From a virus, in IMG/VR virus record IMGVR_UViG_3300032242_001000, positions 1 through 20,386 of that record: 20,386 nucleotides of DNA; one strand, written 5' to 3'. A program made the translations under genes and the position numbers. Positions 1-7,773 of the stretch are shown here, piece by piece. A model generated the notes under the pieces. The model was not told the origin of the DNA. It made no database searches and saw only the letters and a program-made list of their open reading frames with translations. The number at the start of each line of letters is the position of its first letter. Within the stretch, counting starts at the first letter, position 1.

Positions 1-2244
1 ACCGGTCGTGCATGGTCAAGTTTTGATGGTTTATACACAACTAGTAATGTAAGTCCTTATGTTCAAGCCGCTTATGCTCAGGCAAATACCAATTCTGGTA
101 CTACTGCATTAGCACAAGCAGCTTTTAACCAAGCAAACGCTGCCAACATATTAGCTTCATCGGCATATTCTAGTGCTAACGCCAATATCATTTATTTGTT
201 GGCTATTTCTCAAGCGCAAAATGCCAACGTATCAGGAATAAACACATATTCAACTTCAGCGTATGCTTATGCCAATTCTTTAAATACATTTGTTTCATCT
301 GCTTATTCACAGGCAAATAATGCAACTGGTGCTAATGCACTAGCACAAGCAGCGTTTGATAGAGCTAATGCGGCTAACATATTAGCTTCTTCTGCTTATG
401 CAAATTCTAATTCTGTAAGCATTTATTCCATATCTTCTTACAATAGTTCAAATGCGGTCAGCACTTATTCTATATCTGCTTACAATAGTTCAAATGCGGT
501 AAGCACTTATTCAACATCAGCATATAATTATGCTAATAACGTTAATACTTTTGCGCAAGCAGCTTTTGCTCAAGCTAACACACAAGTTGGTTCTGGCAAC
601 TTAGCACAAGCGGCTTTTGATAGAGCAAACTCAGCCAACGTTTTAGCACAATCTTCATATAATTTTGCTAATGCTGTAAGCACCTATTCACAATCAGCAT
701 ATTCAACTGCTAACGGTATTAGTGCATATGCAACGTCAAGTTATTCAACTGCAAATGCGGTTAATTTACTAGCAATATCTGCTTATTCAAATTCTAATTC
801 TGTAAGCACCTATTCACAATCTGCATATACGACAGCTAACGGAGCAAACGGTTTAGCACAATCTGCATACAACAGAGCAAATACATATGCAGGAACTTTT
901 TCAAATAATTCAGGTTACTTAGCAAATACAGTTTTAGTTTCTAATACAACTGGTTTTATTTCAGTTTCTTCTAATATACAATTTTACAACACAAATAGTA
1001 CCTTTATTACCGCTAACGTATATGCAACAAGTGCATTTATATTCCCGGATGGTTCAATACAAACAACTTCTGCTGTTAGTGCTTCATCTAATACCGTTCT
1101 ACTTAAAGGTGCTTTAGATGCGGCTAATGCCAATATTGCTTTATTGTTTGCTTATAGTTTAGCATCAAATGCTAATACTTCTAGTTTAAATACCTATTCA
1201 ACATCAGCATATAATTATTCTAATAACGTTAATAGTTTTACACAGTCAGCATACAATTCAGCAAATAGTAAAGCAAGTTCAACAGGTTATCAAGCAAACT
1301 CGTTCATTTATGTAAATCAAGCGGGCACCATTACAACAACATCACCAATTGTATATGCGGCAAGTAACACCACAACAACTATTACAGGCACAGCAAACGT
1401 AACATCTAATGTCTATATTGCAGGTTCTCTGTTTGTTACAGGTGGTTTTACTGACGGTACACAAGTTTCAATAACTGGCAATACAATTGGTGGTAGCACG
1501 TTATCATATTCAAATATTGTTAGAATAACAAATACAACATCTTCAATATCAAATACTACTGGTGCATTGATTGTTTCTGGTGGTGTTGGTGTAACAGGAA
1601 ACATATACACAGGTAATCATTACATTACAGGTACAGGAAATGGTATTACGTTTGTTGATGGAACAACACAAACTACATCATTCATTGGTCCTTTAAATAC
1701 TGCTAACGCTAATATTTCATACATTTTAACATACGGATTAGCCGCTAATGCTAATATGTCTGCTATTAACACCTATGCAGCTTCTGCTTACAATAAAGCA
1801 AATACGGCAGGTGGCGGTGGTGTTGTTATTACTGATGACACAACAACAAATGCTTCTCGTTATCCTATATTGAGTATTTCAACTTCAGGAACGGCATCTA
1901 CCGGTAATACGTCTAGCACAAAACTATACTTTAACCCTTCTACCGGAACATTAAGTTCAACAATATTTAATTCTCTGTCAGATGAAAACCAAAAAACAAA
2001 TATACAATTAATACCAAATGGTTTACAAATTGTAGAAAATTTAAAAGGTGTTACATTTGATTTCATTGATGGTGAAGTTCCTTCTGCTGGTATTTTAGCA
2101 CAAGATGTTGAGAAATGGTTACCACAATTAATTAATAATGAAAATGGCAACAAAACATTAAACTACAATGGTATCATTGGTGTGTTAGTTGAAGCCGTAA
2201 AAGAATTATCTGAGAGAGTGAAAGCCCTTGAGAAGATTAAATGA
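1..2244 (+). CDS. Tail fibre with S74 intramolecular chaperone domain (5' partial)
   Basis: The frame is open from base 1, so the gene begins upstream; 747 residues are visible. A TTG at 196 could mimic a start, but the same repeat pattern continues upstream of it. Residues about 20-295 are Ala/Ser/Asn/Tyr-rich 14-residue repeats (SAYxxANxVSTYSQ-like, with AQAAFDRAN variants). Fibre motifs FPDGSIQTTS (348-357) and FVDGTTQTTS (551-560) follow. The last 88 residues begin with SDENQK and fit the peptidase S74 family, which helps fibres trimerise and then cleaves itself off. S660 and K665 have the five-residue spacing of the family's Ser-Lys dyad. The gene overlaps the next start by four bases (ATGA). 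The role as a trimeric fibre acting in host adsorption is inferred from the family; the S74 call is firm. Confidence 0.88.
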   Translation, partial: TGRAWSSFDGLYTTSNVSPYVQAAYAQANTNSGTTALAQAAFNQANAANILASSAYSSANANIIYLLAISQAQNANVSGINTYSTSAYAYANSLNTFVSSAYSQANNATGANALAQAAFDRANAANILASSAYANSNSVSIYSISSYNSSNAVSTYSISAYNSSNAVSTYSTSAYNYANNVNTFAQAAFAQANTQVGSGNLAQAAFDRANSANVLAQSSYNFANAVSTYSQSAYSTANGISAYATSSYSTANAVNLLAISAYSNSNSVSTYSQSAYTTANGANGLAQSAYNRANTYAGTFSNNSGYLANTVLVSNTTGFISVSSNIQFYNTNSTFITANVYATSAFIFPDGSIQTTSAVSASSNTVLLKGALDAANANIALLFAYSLASNANTSSLNTYSTSAYNYSNNVNSFTQSAYNSANSKASSTGYQANSFIYVNQAGTITTTSPIVYAASNTTTTITGTANVTSNVYIAGSLFVTGGFTDGTQVSITGNTIGGSTLSYSNIVRITNTTSSISNTTGALIVSGGVGVTGNIYTGNHYITGTGNGITFVDGTTQTTSFIGPLNTANANISYILTYGLAANANMSAINTYAASAYNKANTAGGGGVVITDDTTTNASRYPILSISTSGTASTGNTSSTKLYFNPSTGTLSSTIFNSLSDENQKTNIQLIPNGLQIVENLKGVTFDFIDGEVPSAGILAQDVEKWLPQLINNENGNKTLNYNGIIGVLVEAVKELSERVKALEKIK
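373..885 (+). repeat. 42-bp (14-residue) tandem repeats in the fibre gene
   Basis: Eleven units of 14 codons run in register from 373 (ANILASSAYANSNS), 415, 457, 499 and 541, then resume at 634, 676, 718, 760, 802 and 844. They are interrupted once, at 583-633, by a 17-codon variant (QVGSGNLAQAAFDRANS). The consensus is roughly (V/A)SxYxxSAYxxANx. Neighbouring units are nearly identical in DNA: the segment starting CTTACAATAGTTCAAATGCG at 437 recurs at 479. Two heptads per unit suggest a coiled or fibrous trimer shaft. Degenerate units occur on either side (1-372 and about 1177-1270). Confidence 0.85.
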
Positions 2245-3383
2245 CGACAGGAAATCCTTCTAATTTTTTAAAAGATGATTCAGTCACAGGACAATTAGAT
2301 TTAGATGATGAATATGTAACAGAGTCCTGGTTATTGGAACAGTATGTGGGTAATAATCTTTTCGGACAAGGTTATAATCCAAATGGAGGAATAGGCAATG
2401 GAAATACTACTAGTTTTTCTTCTCCGATTCAAATAGGTAGTTTAACAAATTGGAAGCAAATTGCACAAGGATATGGCCACACCAAAGCAATTAAAACTGA
2501 CGGAACATTATGGTCATGGGGGCAAGATGGATATATTGGTGCTTCTCTTTCTCCCGTTCAAGTAGGAACATCAACTAACTGGAGACAGATTGCGTGTTCA
2601 GGTACTACTTTTGCCTTAACTAACCAAGGAGCTCTGTATTATTTTCAAACTTCTTCTCCTACTCAAATTGGTTCTTTAACCAATTGGAAATCAATTTCGT
2701 CTAGCAGGCTTCACCAAGCAGCTATAAAAACTGACGGTACTTTATGGACATGGGACAACAGCGGAAGCACAGGAAATAATTCTTATGGTGAATTAGGTTT
2801 AGGAAACACGAACGAATATTCTTCTCCAGTTCAAGTAGGTTCTTTAACGAATTGGAAACAAGTTCAAACATTTCATTATCACACACTTGCCATAAAAACA
2901 GATAACACACTATGGGCATGGGGTAGAAATACAGAAGGTCAATTAGGTTTAGGAGATACAACCAATCGTTCTTCTCCTGTTCAAGTTGGTTCTCTAAATG
3001 ATTGGAAACAATTACCTGTAGGTTGTGGTTTTGCAACATACTTTTCTGCTGTTATAAAAACTGATGGTACACTATGGACTTCTGGATATAATAGTTCAGG
3101 TCAATTAGGTTTAGGAAATACGACCGGTCGTTCTACGTTTACACAAGTAGGAAATTCTTCAAATTGGAAACAAGTTTGTTGCGGACAATATGGAATGTCA
3201 GCCACTAAAACTGATGGTACCGCATGGTCATGGGGTGACAATGGTACTGGTGGTGAACTAGGTTTAGGAGACCAAGTTAATCGTTCATCACCTACTCAAA
3301 TTGGTACAATGACAATTTGGAAACAAGCAGCACTTGGTACTAGCGTTATGCATATGACCACTTTCAACGATATAGGACTTTAA
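2241..3383 (+). CDS. RCC1-like seven-bladed beta-propeller protein, N-terminal type A (copy 1)
   Basis: 380 residues. The N-terminal module (1-40) has FLKDDSVTG, DLDDEY and ESWLLEQYVGN, and is shared with the gene at 3387. The rest is seven RCC1-type repeats, each following the pattern [25 protein letters not shown], a variable loop, then [12 protein letters not shown]. I count seven W-(K/R) strands (NWKQIA, NWRQIA, NWKSIS, NWKQVQ, DWKQLP, NWKQVC, IWKQAA). Blades 2 and 3 are shortened, and blade 2 has lost the KTDGTLW strand (TNQGALYYF). It ends FNDIGL. RCC1 repeats fold as a seven-bladed propeller. In a phage late operon directly behind a fibre, a virion surface or receptor-binding role is likely but not shown. 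No signal peptide or membrane segment is seen. Its start codon overlaps the fibre stop. Confidence 0.85.
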   Translation: MTTGNPSNFLKDDSVTGQLDLDDEYVTESWLLEQYVGNNLFGQGYNPNGGIGNGNTTSFSSPIQIGSLTNWKQIAQGYGHTKAIKTDGTLWSWGQDGYIGASLSPVQVGTSTNWRQIACSGTTFALTNQGALYYFQTSSPTQIGSLTNWKSISSSRLHQAAIKTDGTLWTWDNSGSTGNNSYGELGLGNTNEYSSPVQVGSLTNWKQVQTFHYHTLAIKTDNTLWAWGRNTEGQLGLGDTTNRSSPVQVGSLNDWKQLPVGCGFATYFSAVIKTDGTLWTSGYNSSGQLGLGNTTGRSTFTQVGNSSNWKQVCCGQYGMSATKTDGTAWSWGDNGTGGELGLGDQVNRSSPTQIGTMTIWKQAALGTSVMHMTTFNDIGL

Positions 3384-3386
3384 TAT

Positions 3387-4577
3387 ATGCCAACATATTC
3401 ACCTTCTAATTTTCTCAAAGATGATCCAATAACTGGCACTACAGATTTATTTGATGAGTATATGTCAGATTCATGGTTAGTGGAACAGTTTGTCGGTAAT
3501 AGTTTATTAACTTGCGGGTATTCAAGAGGTGGTACTTTGGGTATTGGAGATTCTGCAGGTAATGTTCATTATTCATCTCCTGTTCAAGTTGGAAGTTTAA
3601 ATAATTGGAAACAAGTAGCTTGTGGTTATGCAACTATGTTAGGAATTAAAACAGATGGATCATTATGGGGTTGGGGATTTAATGTCAGCGGAGAATTGGG
3701 TAATGCTTCGGGTGCTTCGTATTCTTCTCCCGTTCAAATAGGAGCATTAACTAATTGGAAACAGATTTCTTTAGACAACAGCAGTTATGCAATTAAAACA
3801 GACGGAACATTATGGTCTGCCGGTGTTAATGGTAATGGTCAACTAGGTATCGGAAGCACTACGGCACAAAATTCTTGGGTGCAAATAGGTTCATTAACTG
3901 GTTGGAAACAAGTTGCGGCAGCAAAATACGCTATGACCGCTATTAGAAATGACGGAACACTATGGGCGTGTGGTTATAATACTTATGGAAATTTGGGGCA
4001 AAATGATAGAACATCACGGTCTAGCCCGGTTCAAATTGGTGCATTAACCAATTGGAAACAAGTATCGGGAGGAACTCCATTTCAACCATTTTGGGTAGCT
4101 ACTAAAACTGACGGAACATTATGGGGTTGTGGGTACAATCAAGCAGGAACTTTAGGTATTGCAAATAATCAGGACGTTTCTTCTCCTGTTCAAGTTGGTT
4201 CATTAACTAACTGGAAACAAGTTTCGGCCGGAGGTCAGCATTGTCTTGCAATTAAAACAGACGGAACATTATGGTCATGGGGTACCAACACCTATGGTCA
4301 ATTAGGCAATGGAAATTCTACAGGATTTTCTAGTCCGATCCAAATAGGAAGTTTAACTAACTGGAAACAAGTATCAGCAGGAAGAACATCATCATCAGCA
4401 ATTAAAGCAGATGGAACATTATGGACGTGGGGGTATGGGCAGTATGGCCAATTAGGTAATGGAACATCAGGATTAGTTTCTTCTCCAATACAAGTTGGAA
4501 GTTTAACTAATTGGAGATATATAGCGCTTAATAGGACTTCTTGGGGTGCGGTAACCTTCAATGACATTGGTTTTTAA
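3387..4577 (+). CDS. RCC1-like seven-bladed beta-propeller protein, N-terminal type A (copy 2)
   Basis: 396 residues, a paralogue of the gene at 2241. The N-terminus SPSNFLKDDPITG, FDEYMSDSWLVEQFVGN aligns with that of copy 1 without gaps, and the C-terminus FNDIGF matches FNDIGL. Seven propeller repeats are visible, with W strands NWKQVA, NWKQIS, GWKQVA, NWKQVS (three times) and NWRYIA. All carry versions of the [12 protein letters not shown] strand, so this copy is more regular than copy 1. Three bases separate it from the upstream stop, and its likely Shine-Dalgarno (AGGA) lies inside the upstream gene's last codons, so translation is probably coupled. A late promoter for the next gene follows immediately. 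Adhesin or decoration function is inferred; the propeller fold is well supported. Confidence 0.86.
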   Translation: MPTYSPSNFLKDDPITGTTDLFDEYMSDSWLVEQFVGNSLLTCGYSRGGTLGIGDSAGNVHYSSPVQVGSLNNWKQVACGYATMLGIKTDGSLWGWGFNVSGELGNASGASYSSPVQIGALTNWKQISLDNSSYAIKTDGTLWSAGVNGNGQLGIGSTTAQNSWVQIGSLTGWKQVAAAKYAMTAIRNDGTLWACGYNTYGNLGQNDRTSRSSPVQIGALTNWKQVSGGTPFQPFWVATKTDGTLWGCGYNQAGTLGIANNQDVSSPVQVGSLTNWKQVSAGGQHCLAIKTDGTLWSWGTNTYGQLGNGNSTGFSSPIQIGSLTNWKQVSAGRTSSSAIKADGTLWTWGYGQYGQLGNGTSGLVSSPIQVGSLTNWRYIALNRTSWGAVTFNDIGF

Positions 4578-4587
4578 TATAATATAA

Positions 4588-4595
4588 TATAAATA
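4588..4595 (+). promoter_or_regulatory. T4-type late promoter (TATAAATA)
   Basis: An exact match to the T4 late promoter octamer TATAAATA lies in the 40-base gap between the second RCC1 gene and the DUF4376-like gene, 22 bases upstream of the start codon. It should drive that gene and the RCC1 genes after it. T4 late promoters are read by host RNA polymerase with the gp55 sigma factor and the sliding clamp; neither gene is in this window. Confidence 0.75.
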
Positions 4596-4617
4596 CTTTA
4601 TAAAAAGAGGATATAAA

Positions 4618-5331
4618 ATGATTAAGTATGTTTTTGTTCAAAATCGTAAAACGATATTATTAGGTCCATTTTTCTGGTCCAAATATAGAACATTCCAATC
4701 GGAGTGTGATGAGTTATTTGAAAACGGAGATTTATCTACTGAATTTAAAATTCCTTCTGAAGAACAAGGATACATCAACATAGGTGAAGGATTTGAAATA
4801 TTTCCTTTAACTGAAAGCACAGGTACAGTTCATCTTGATATGTTTGAAGAACCTGTAGGACCTTATTATAGTTTTGTTGGTAAAGAAGCCAAAGAAAGTT
4901 ATTCGGCTAAAGAGTTACCAATAGAATCAGTTAGAATCAATCTTAAAAAAGTTGTATCTGCTGAAAGATATAATAGAGAAAATTTAAGAACAACAATATA
5001 TGTGGGTAATTCCAGTATTTCTGTTGGTACTGATAGAAATGCTAGAATATATTACTCATCATTACTAACTGGTATTGGTGATTCTCCTATTAATTATAAG
5101 AGTAGTAATGGGTTTATTTCATTAACAGGTGAAGATTTAAAAACTATTGTTGATGGTATTTACTCTTATGTGCAAGAACAATTCAATTGGGAAAAATCTA
5201 TGTCGGAATTAATTGATTCTACAGATTCAGTTGAAGGTCTCAAATCAGTATTAACAACAATACGACCAATAACACCACCAACTCCTTTCACGATACCAAA
5301 TATTCCGGTTGAACCACAAGAAGGTATTTAA
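4618..5331 (+). CDS. DUF4376-like tail-associated protein
   Basis: 237 residues, with its own late promoter and a good ribosome site (AAGAGG, 4605-4610). It has no RCC1 repeats although it sits inside the RCC1 array. Residues about 125-215 resemble the phage DUF4376 domain: an arginine/isoleucine strand, a strand ending FISLTGEDLKTIVDGI, then YVQEQFNWEKSMSELIDS and a short helix (VEGLKSVL). DUF4376 proteins usually lie next to tail fibre genes and are thought of as fibre-associated or assembly factors, but their biochemical role is not established. The C-terminus (about 215-237) is proline-rich (PITPPTPFTIPNIPVEP), probably an extended tail. The N-terminal 110 residues I do not recognise. The stop codon abuts the start of the next gene with no gap, so the two are co-translated. 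Confidence 0.65.
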   Translation: MIKYVFVQNRKTILLGPFFWSKYRTFQSECDELFENGDLSTEFKIPSEEQGYINIGEGFEIFPLTESTGTVHLDMFEEPVGPYYSFVGKEAKESYSAKELPIESVRINLKKVVSAERYNRENLRTTIYVGNSSISVGTDRNARIYYSSLLTGIGDSPINYKSSNGFISLTGEDLKTIVDGIYSYVQEQFNWEKSMSELIDSTDSVEGLKSVLTTIRPITPPTPFTIPNIPVEPQEGI

Positions 5332-6558
5332 ATGCCTGTTAACGGACCAAAAACTGGATTTTCTGTAACCGATCCAAACACAGGAACTTCAACTGATATA
5401 GGTAATACTTTAATTAGTAAAGATTACCTACTCAGCATCTATCCTAATATTGCTAGTCAAACAGGTAATAGAACAAGTCCAGGTTTTTGGACGTGGGGGT
5501 ACGGCCAACAAGGTCAATTAGGAAGCGGTAGTGGTATAGGTACTACTTGGTCATCACCAGTTCAAATAGGAGCATTAACTAATTGGAAACAGGTTAGTTG
5601 TGGCTACAATTTCGGAGGTTCAATAAAAACTGACGGCACTTTATGGATGTGTGGTTACGGTTTAAATGGTCAATTGGGTTTTGGAGGTACTACTACGATA
5701 GCTCCTATCCAACAACTCGGCGCATTGACAGATTGGAGTAAACTTGCCTGTGGTTATTATGCTACCTATGCAATAAAAACCAATGGTACACTGTGGGCCT
5801 GGGGACTTAATAGTGCGGGAGAATTAGGGTTAAACGACACATCAAATCGTAATTCTCCTGTTCAAATAGGAGCGTTAAACAATTGGAAACAGGTTGCTTC
5901 GCATAGTAGAGCTATGTTTGCCATCAAGAATGACGGAACTCTATGGAGTTGTGGTAATAATAATAGTGGTTCATTAGGCAATGGTAATACTACGAATTAT
6001 TCTAGTCCTATTCAAATAGGTAGTTTAACAAATTGGAAACAGGTTGTTGGAGGTACTTTCAATGCTGTTGCTGTTAAAACTGATGGAACATTATGGTCAT
6101 GGGGTTCTAATAGTAACGGTGAATTAGGATTAGGAAATACTACAAATTATTCTTCTCCTGTTCAAGTTGGTTCATTAACTTCTTGGAAATTTGTTTCTGC
6201 AGGCCATACCACTACGGGTCCACAAACAGCAGCTATTAAAACAGATGGAACACTATGGGCATGGGGTAGTAATAATTACGGTCAATTAGGTTTAGGTGAT
6301 ACAACTAATCGTTCCAGTCCTGTTCAAATTGGTTCGTTAACCAATTGGAAATATGTTTCGTGTCGTGGACCTGGTATGTTAGCAATTAAAACTGATGGAA
6401 CACTATGGGCATGGGGAAGAGGTGGTACAACTGGCCAATTAGGATTAGGAAATAATACAAATTATTCTTCTCCTGTTCAAGTTGGTTCATTAACTTCTTG
6501 GAAACAAGTAGAAACACATTATCAATTAACTTATGCAATCCAAGACGGATACATATAA
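5332..6558 (+). CDS. RCC1-like seven-bladed beta-propeller protein, N-terminal type B (copy 1)
   Basis: 408 residues. The N-terminal module is type [34 protein letters not shown], shared almost residue for residue with the gene at 7774. Seven RCC1-type repeats follow; W strands are NWKQVS, DWSKLA, NWKQVA, NWKQVV, SWKFVS, NWKYVS and SWKQVE. It ends TYAIQDGYI, and the other type B copy ends SIAIQDGYI. Blades 5 and 7 share a 68-base DNA segment with one mismatch, a sign of recent intragenic duplication or conversion. The start codon directly follows the upstream stop, with AAGAAGG just before it. The propeller fold is confident. A virion-surface or receptor-binding role is inferred from position and from family expansion. 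Confidence 0.86.
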   Translation: MPVNGPKTGFSVTDPNTGTSTDIGNTLISKDYLLSIYPNIASQTGNRTSPGFWTWGYGQQGQLGSGSGIGTTWSSPVQIGALTNWKQVSCGYNFGGSIKTDGTLWMCGYGLNGQLGFGGTTTIAPIQQLGALTDWSKLACGYYATYAIKTNGTLWAWGLNSAGELGLNDTSNRNSPVQIGALNNWKQVASHSRAMFAIKNDGTLWSCGNNNSGSLGNGNTTNYSSPIQIGSLTNWKQVVGGTFNAVAVKTDGTLWSWGSNSNGELGLGNTTNYSSPVQVGSLTSWKFVSAGHTTTGPQTAAIKTDGTLWAWGSNNYGQLGLGDTTNRSSPVQIGSLTNWKYVSCRGPGMLAIKTDGTLWAWGRGGTTGQLGLGNNTNYSSPVQVGSLTSWKQVETHYQLTYAIQDGYI

Positions 6559-6906
6559 ACTATGGCAAAATTTCCTTCAGGTTATCAATTTCCCATACTA
6601 GATTCTTCTGGTGCTCCTACTAGTACCATAGTGGATGTAGCCGATATGTTTGCTCGTAAAGAATTATTTTTAAATTCTGGATTGTGGGCATGGGGAGAAA
6701 ATACATATGGTCAATTAGGTTTAGGAAATACTACATCATATTCTTCTCCTGTTCAAGTGGGAAGTTTAACGAATTGGAAACAAATATCCATGGGATACTA
6801 TTCTAATTTGGGCATAAAAACAGATGGCACATTATGGTCATGGGGATGGAATTTTCAAGGAGAATTAGGGTTAAACGACACATCAAATCGTAATTCTCCT
6901 GTTCAA
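5818..6906 (+). repeat. Exact 48-bp segment shared between adjacent RCC1 genes
   Basis: Bases 5818-5865 (type B copy 1) and 6859-6906 (type C copy 1) are identical over 48 bases, encoding the [14 protein letters not shown] stretch. The surrounding sequence differs, so this looks like a short exchange between two paralogous genes rather than conservation of the whole region. Only the two ends of the given interval are the repeat. Confidence 0.8.
6122..6504 (+). repeat. Near-identical 68-bp repeats in two blades of the type B copy 1 gene
   Basis: Positions 6122-6189 and 6437-6504 (315 bases apart, about two blades) are the same except for one base, including synonymous positions. Both encode the stretch from LGLGN to LTSWK of blades 5 and 7. 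Confidence 0.85.
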
Positions 6907-7755
6907 GTGGGAAGTTTAACGAATTGGAAACAAATTAGCAATGGATCGTATTCTATATTAGCAATTAAAACTGACGGAACACTATGGGCATGGGGACTTA
7001 ATGATAAAGGTCAATTAGGTTTAGGAAATACTACACCATATTCTTCTCCTGTTCAAGTGGGAAGTTTAACGAATTGGAAAACCGTCTCATGCGGTTATAC
7101 AACTGCGGTTGCAATTAAAACTGACGGAACATTATGGGCATGGGGCCAAAATGCGTATGGCGGATTAGGTCTAGGAAATACTACATCATATTCTTCTCCG
7201 ATTCAGGTTGGGTCTTTAACTGGTTGGAAATCTGCTATATCAATTAATAATGCATTTGTTGCAATCAAGACAGATGGTACACTATGGTCATGTGGGTATA
7301 ATGCTAGCGGACAATTAGGTTTAGGAAATACTACACCATATTCTTCTCCTGTTCAAGTGGGAAGTTTAACGAATTGGAAACAGATTTCTCCAAGTGCCGG
7401 ATATTCTTCCCGATTCTATCATGCAATAAAGACTGATGGAACACTATGGGGATGGGGTTATAATGCTAGCGGACAATTAGGTTTAGGAGACCTAAACAGT
7501 CGTTCTTCTCCCGTTCAAGTAGGATCATTAACCAACTGGAAACAGATAAGTTCCTCATATGCCGGGAATGTGGCCGCTGTCAAAACTGACGGAACATTAT
7601 GGGCATGGGGTGATAATAATAGTGGTGAAAACGGACAAAATGACCGTGGAGTTATTCGTTCTTCTCCTGTTCAAGTAGGAAGTTTATCAAATTGGAAATT
7701 CGTTTCCTCTAGCTCCGAATCTTGTTTGGCAATCCAAGCTCCTGATTTACCTTAA
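6562..7755 (+). CDS. RCC1-like seven-bladed beta-propeller protein, N-terminal type C (copy 1)
   Basis: 397 residues. The N-terminal module is type C: GYQFPILDSSGAPTSTIVD, ADMFARKELFLNS, shared with the gene at 8986. Seven repeats are visible: W strands NWKQIS, NWKQIS, NWKTVS, GWKSAI, NWKQIS, NWKQIS and NWKFVS. This is the most regular propeller in the window; most blades carry a perfect [12 protein letters not shown] or close variant. Blades 1, 3 and 5 share 69 bases that are identical (blades 3 and 5) or differ at one base (blade 1), at exact 300-base spacing. Three bases separate it from the upstream stop. It ends LAIQAPDLP, unlike the AIQDGYI of type B. Function is inferred as for the other members. 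Confidence 0.86.
   Translation: MAKFPSGYQFPILDSSGAPTSTIVDVADMFARKELFLNSGLWAWGENTYGQLGLGNTTSYSSPVQVGSLTNWKQISMGYYSNLGIKTDGTLWSWGWNFQGELGLNDTSNRNSPVQVGSLTNWKQISNGSYSILAIKTDGTLWAWGLNDKGQLGLGNTTPYSSPVQVGSLTNWKTVSCGYTTAVAIKTDGTLWAWGQNAYGGLGLGNTTSYSSPIQVGSLTGWKSAISINNAFVAIKTDGTLWSCGYNASGQLGLGNTTPYSSPVQVGSLTNWKQISPSAGYSSRFYHAIKTDGTLWGWGYNASGQLGLGDLNSRSSPVQVGSLTNWKQISSSYAGNVAAVKTDGTLWAWGDNNSGENGQNDRGVIRSSPVQVGSLSNWKFVSSSSESCLAIQAPDLP
6712..7380 (+). repeat. 300-bp-spaced 69-bp repeats in blades 1, 3 and 5 of the type C copy 1 gene
   Basis: Positions 7012-7080 and 7312-7380 are identical over 69 bases, and 6712-6780 differs from them at one base (codon TCA against CCA). The exact 300-base spacing equals two blades, so the gene appears to have grown, or been homogenised, in two-blade steps. 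Part of the same segment (GTTCAAGTGGGAAGTTTAAC) also occurs at 6901 in blade 2. Confidence 0.9.
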
Positions 7756-7773
7756 TTTTCTATGAGTGAATAA

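Noticed and set aside
7762-7773. Tiny reading frame ATGAGTGAATAA directly before the type B copy 2 gene
   Set aside because: Three codons and a stop are too short to support a gene or leader peptide. It may be a scar of the B-C pair duplication, but nothing else supports that.
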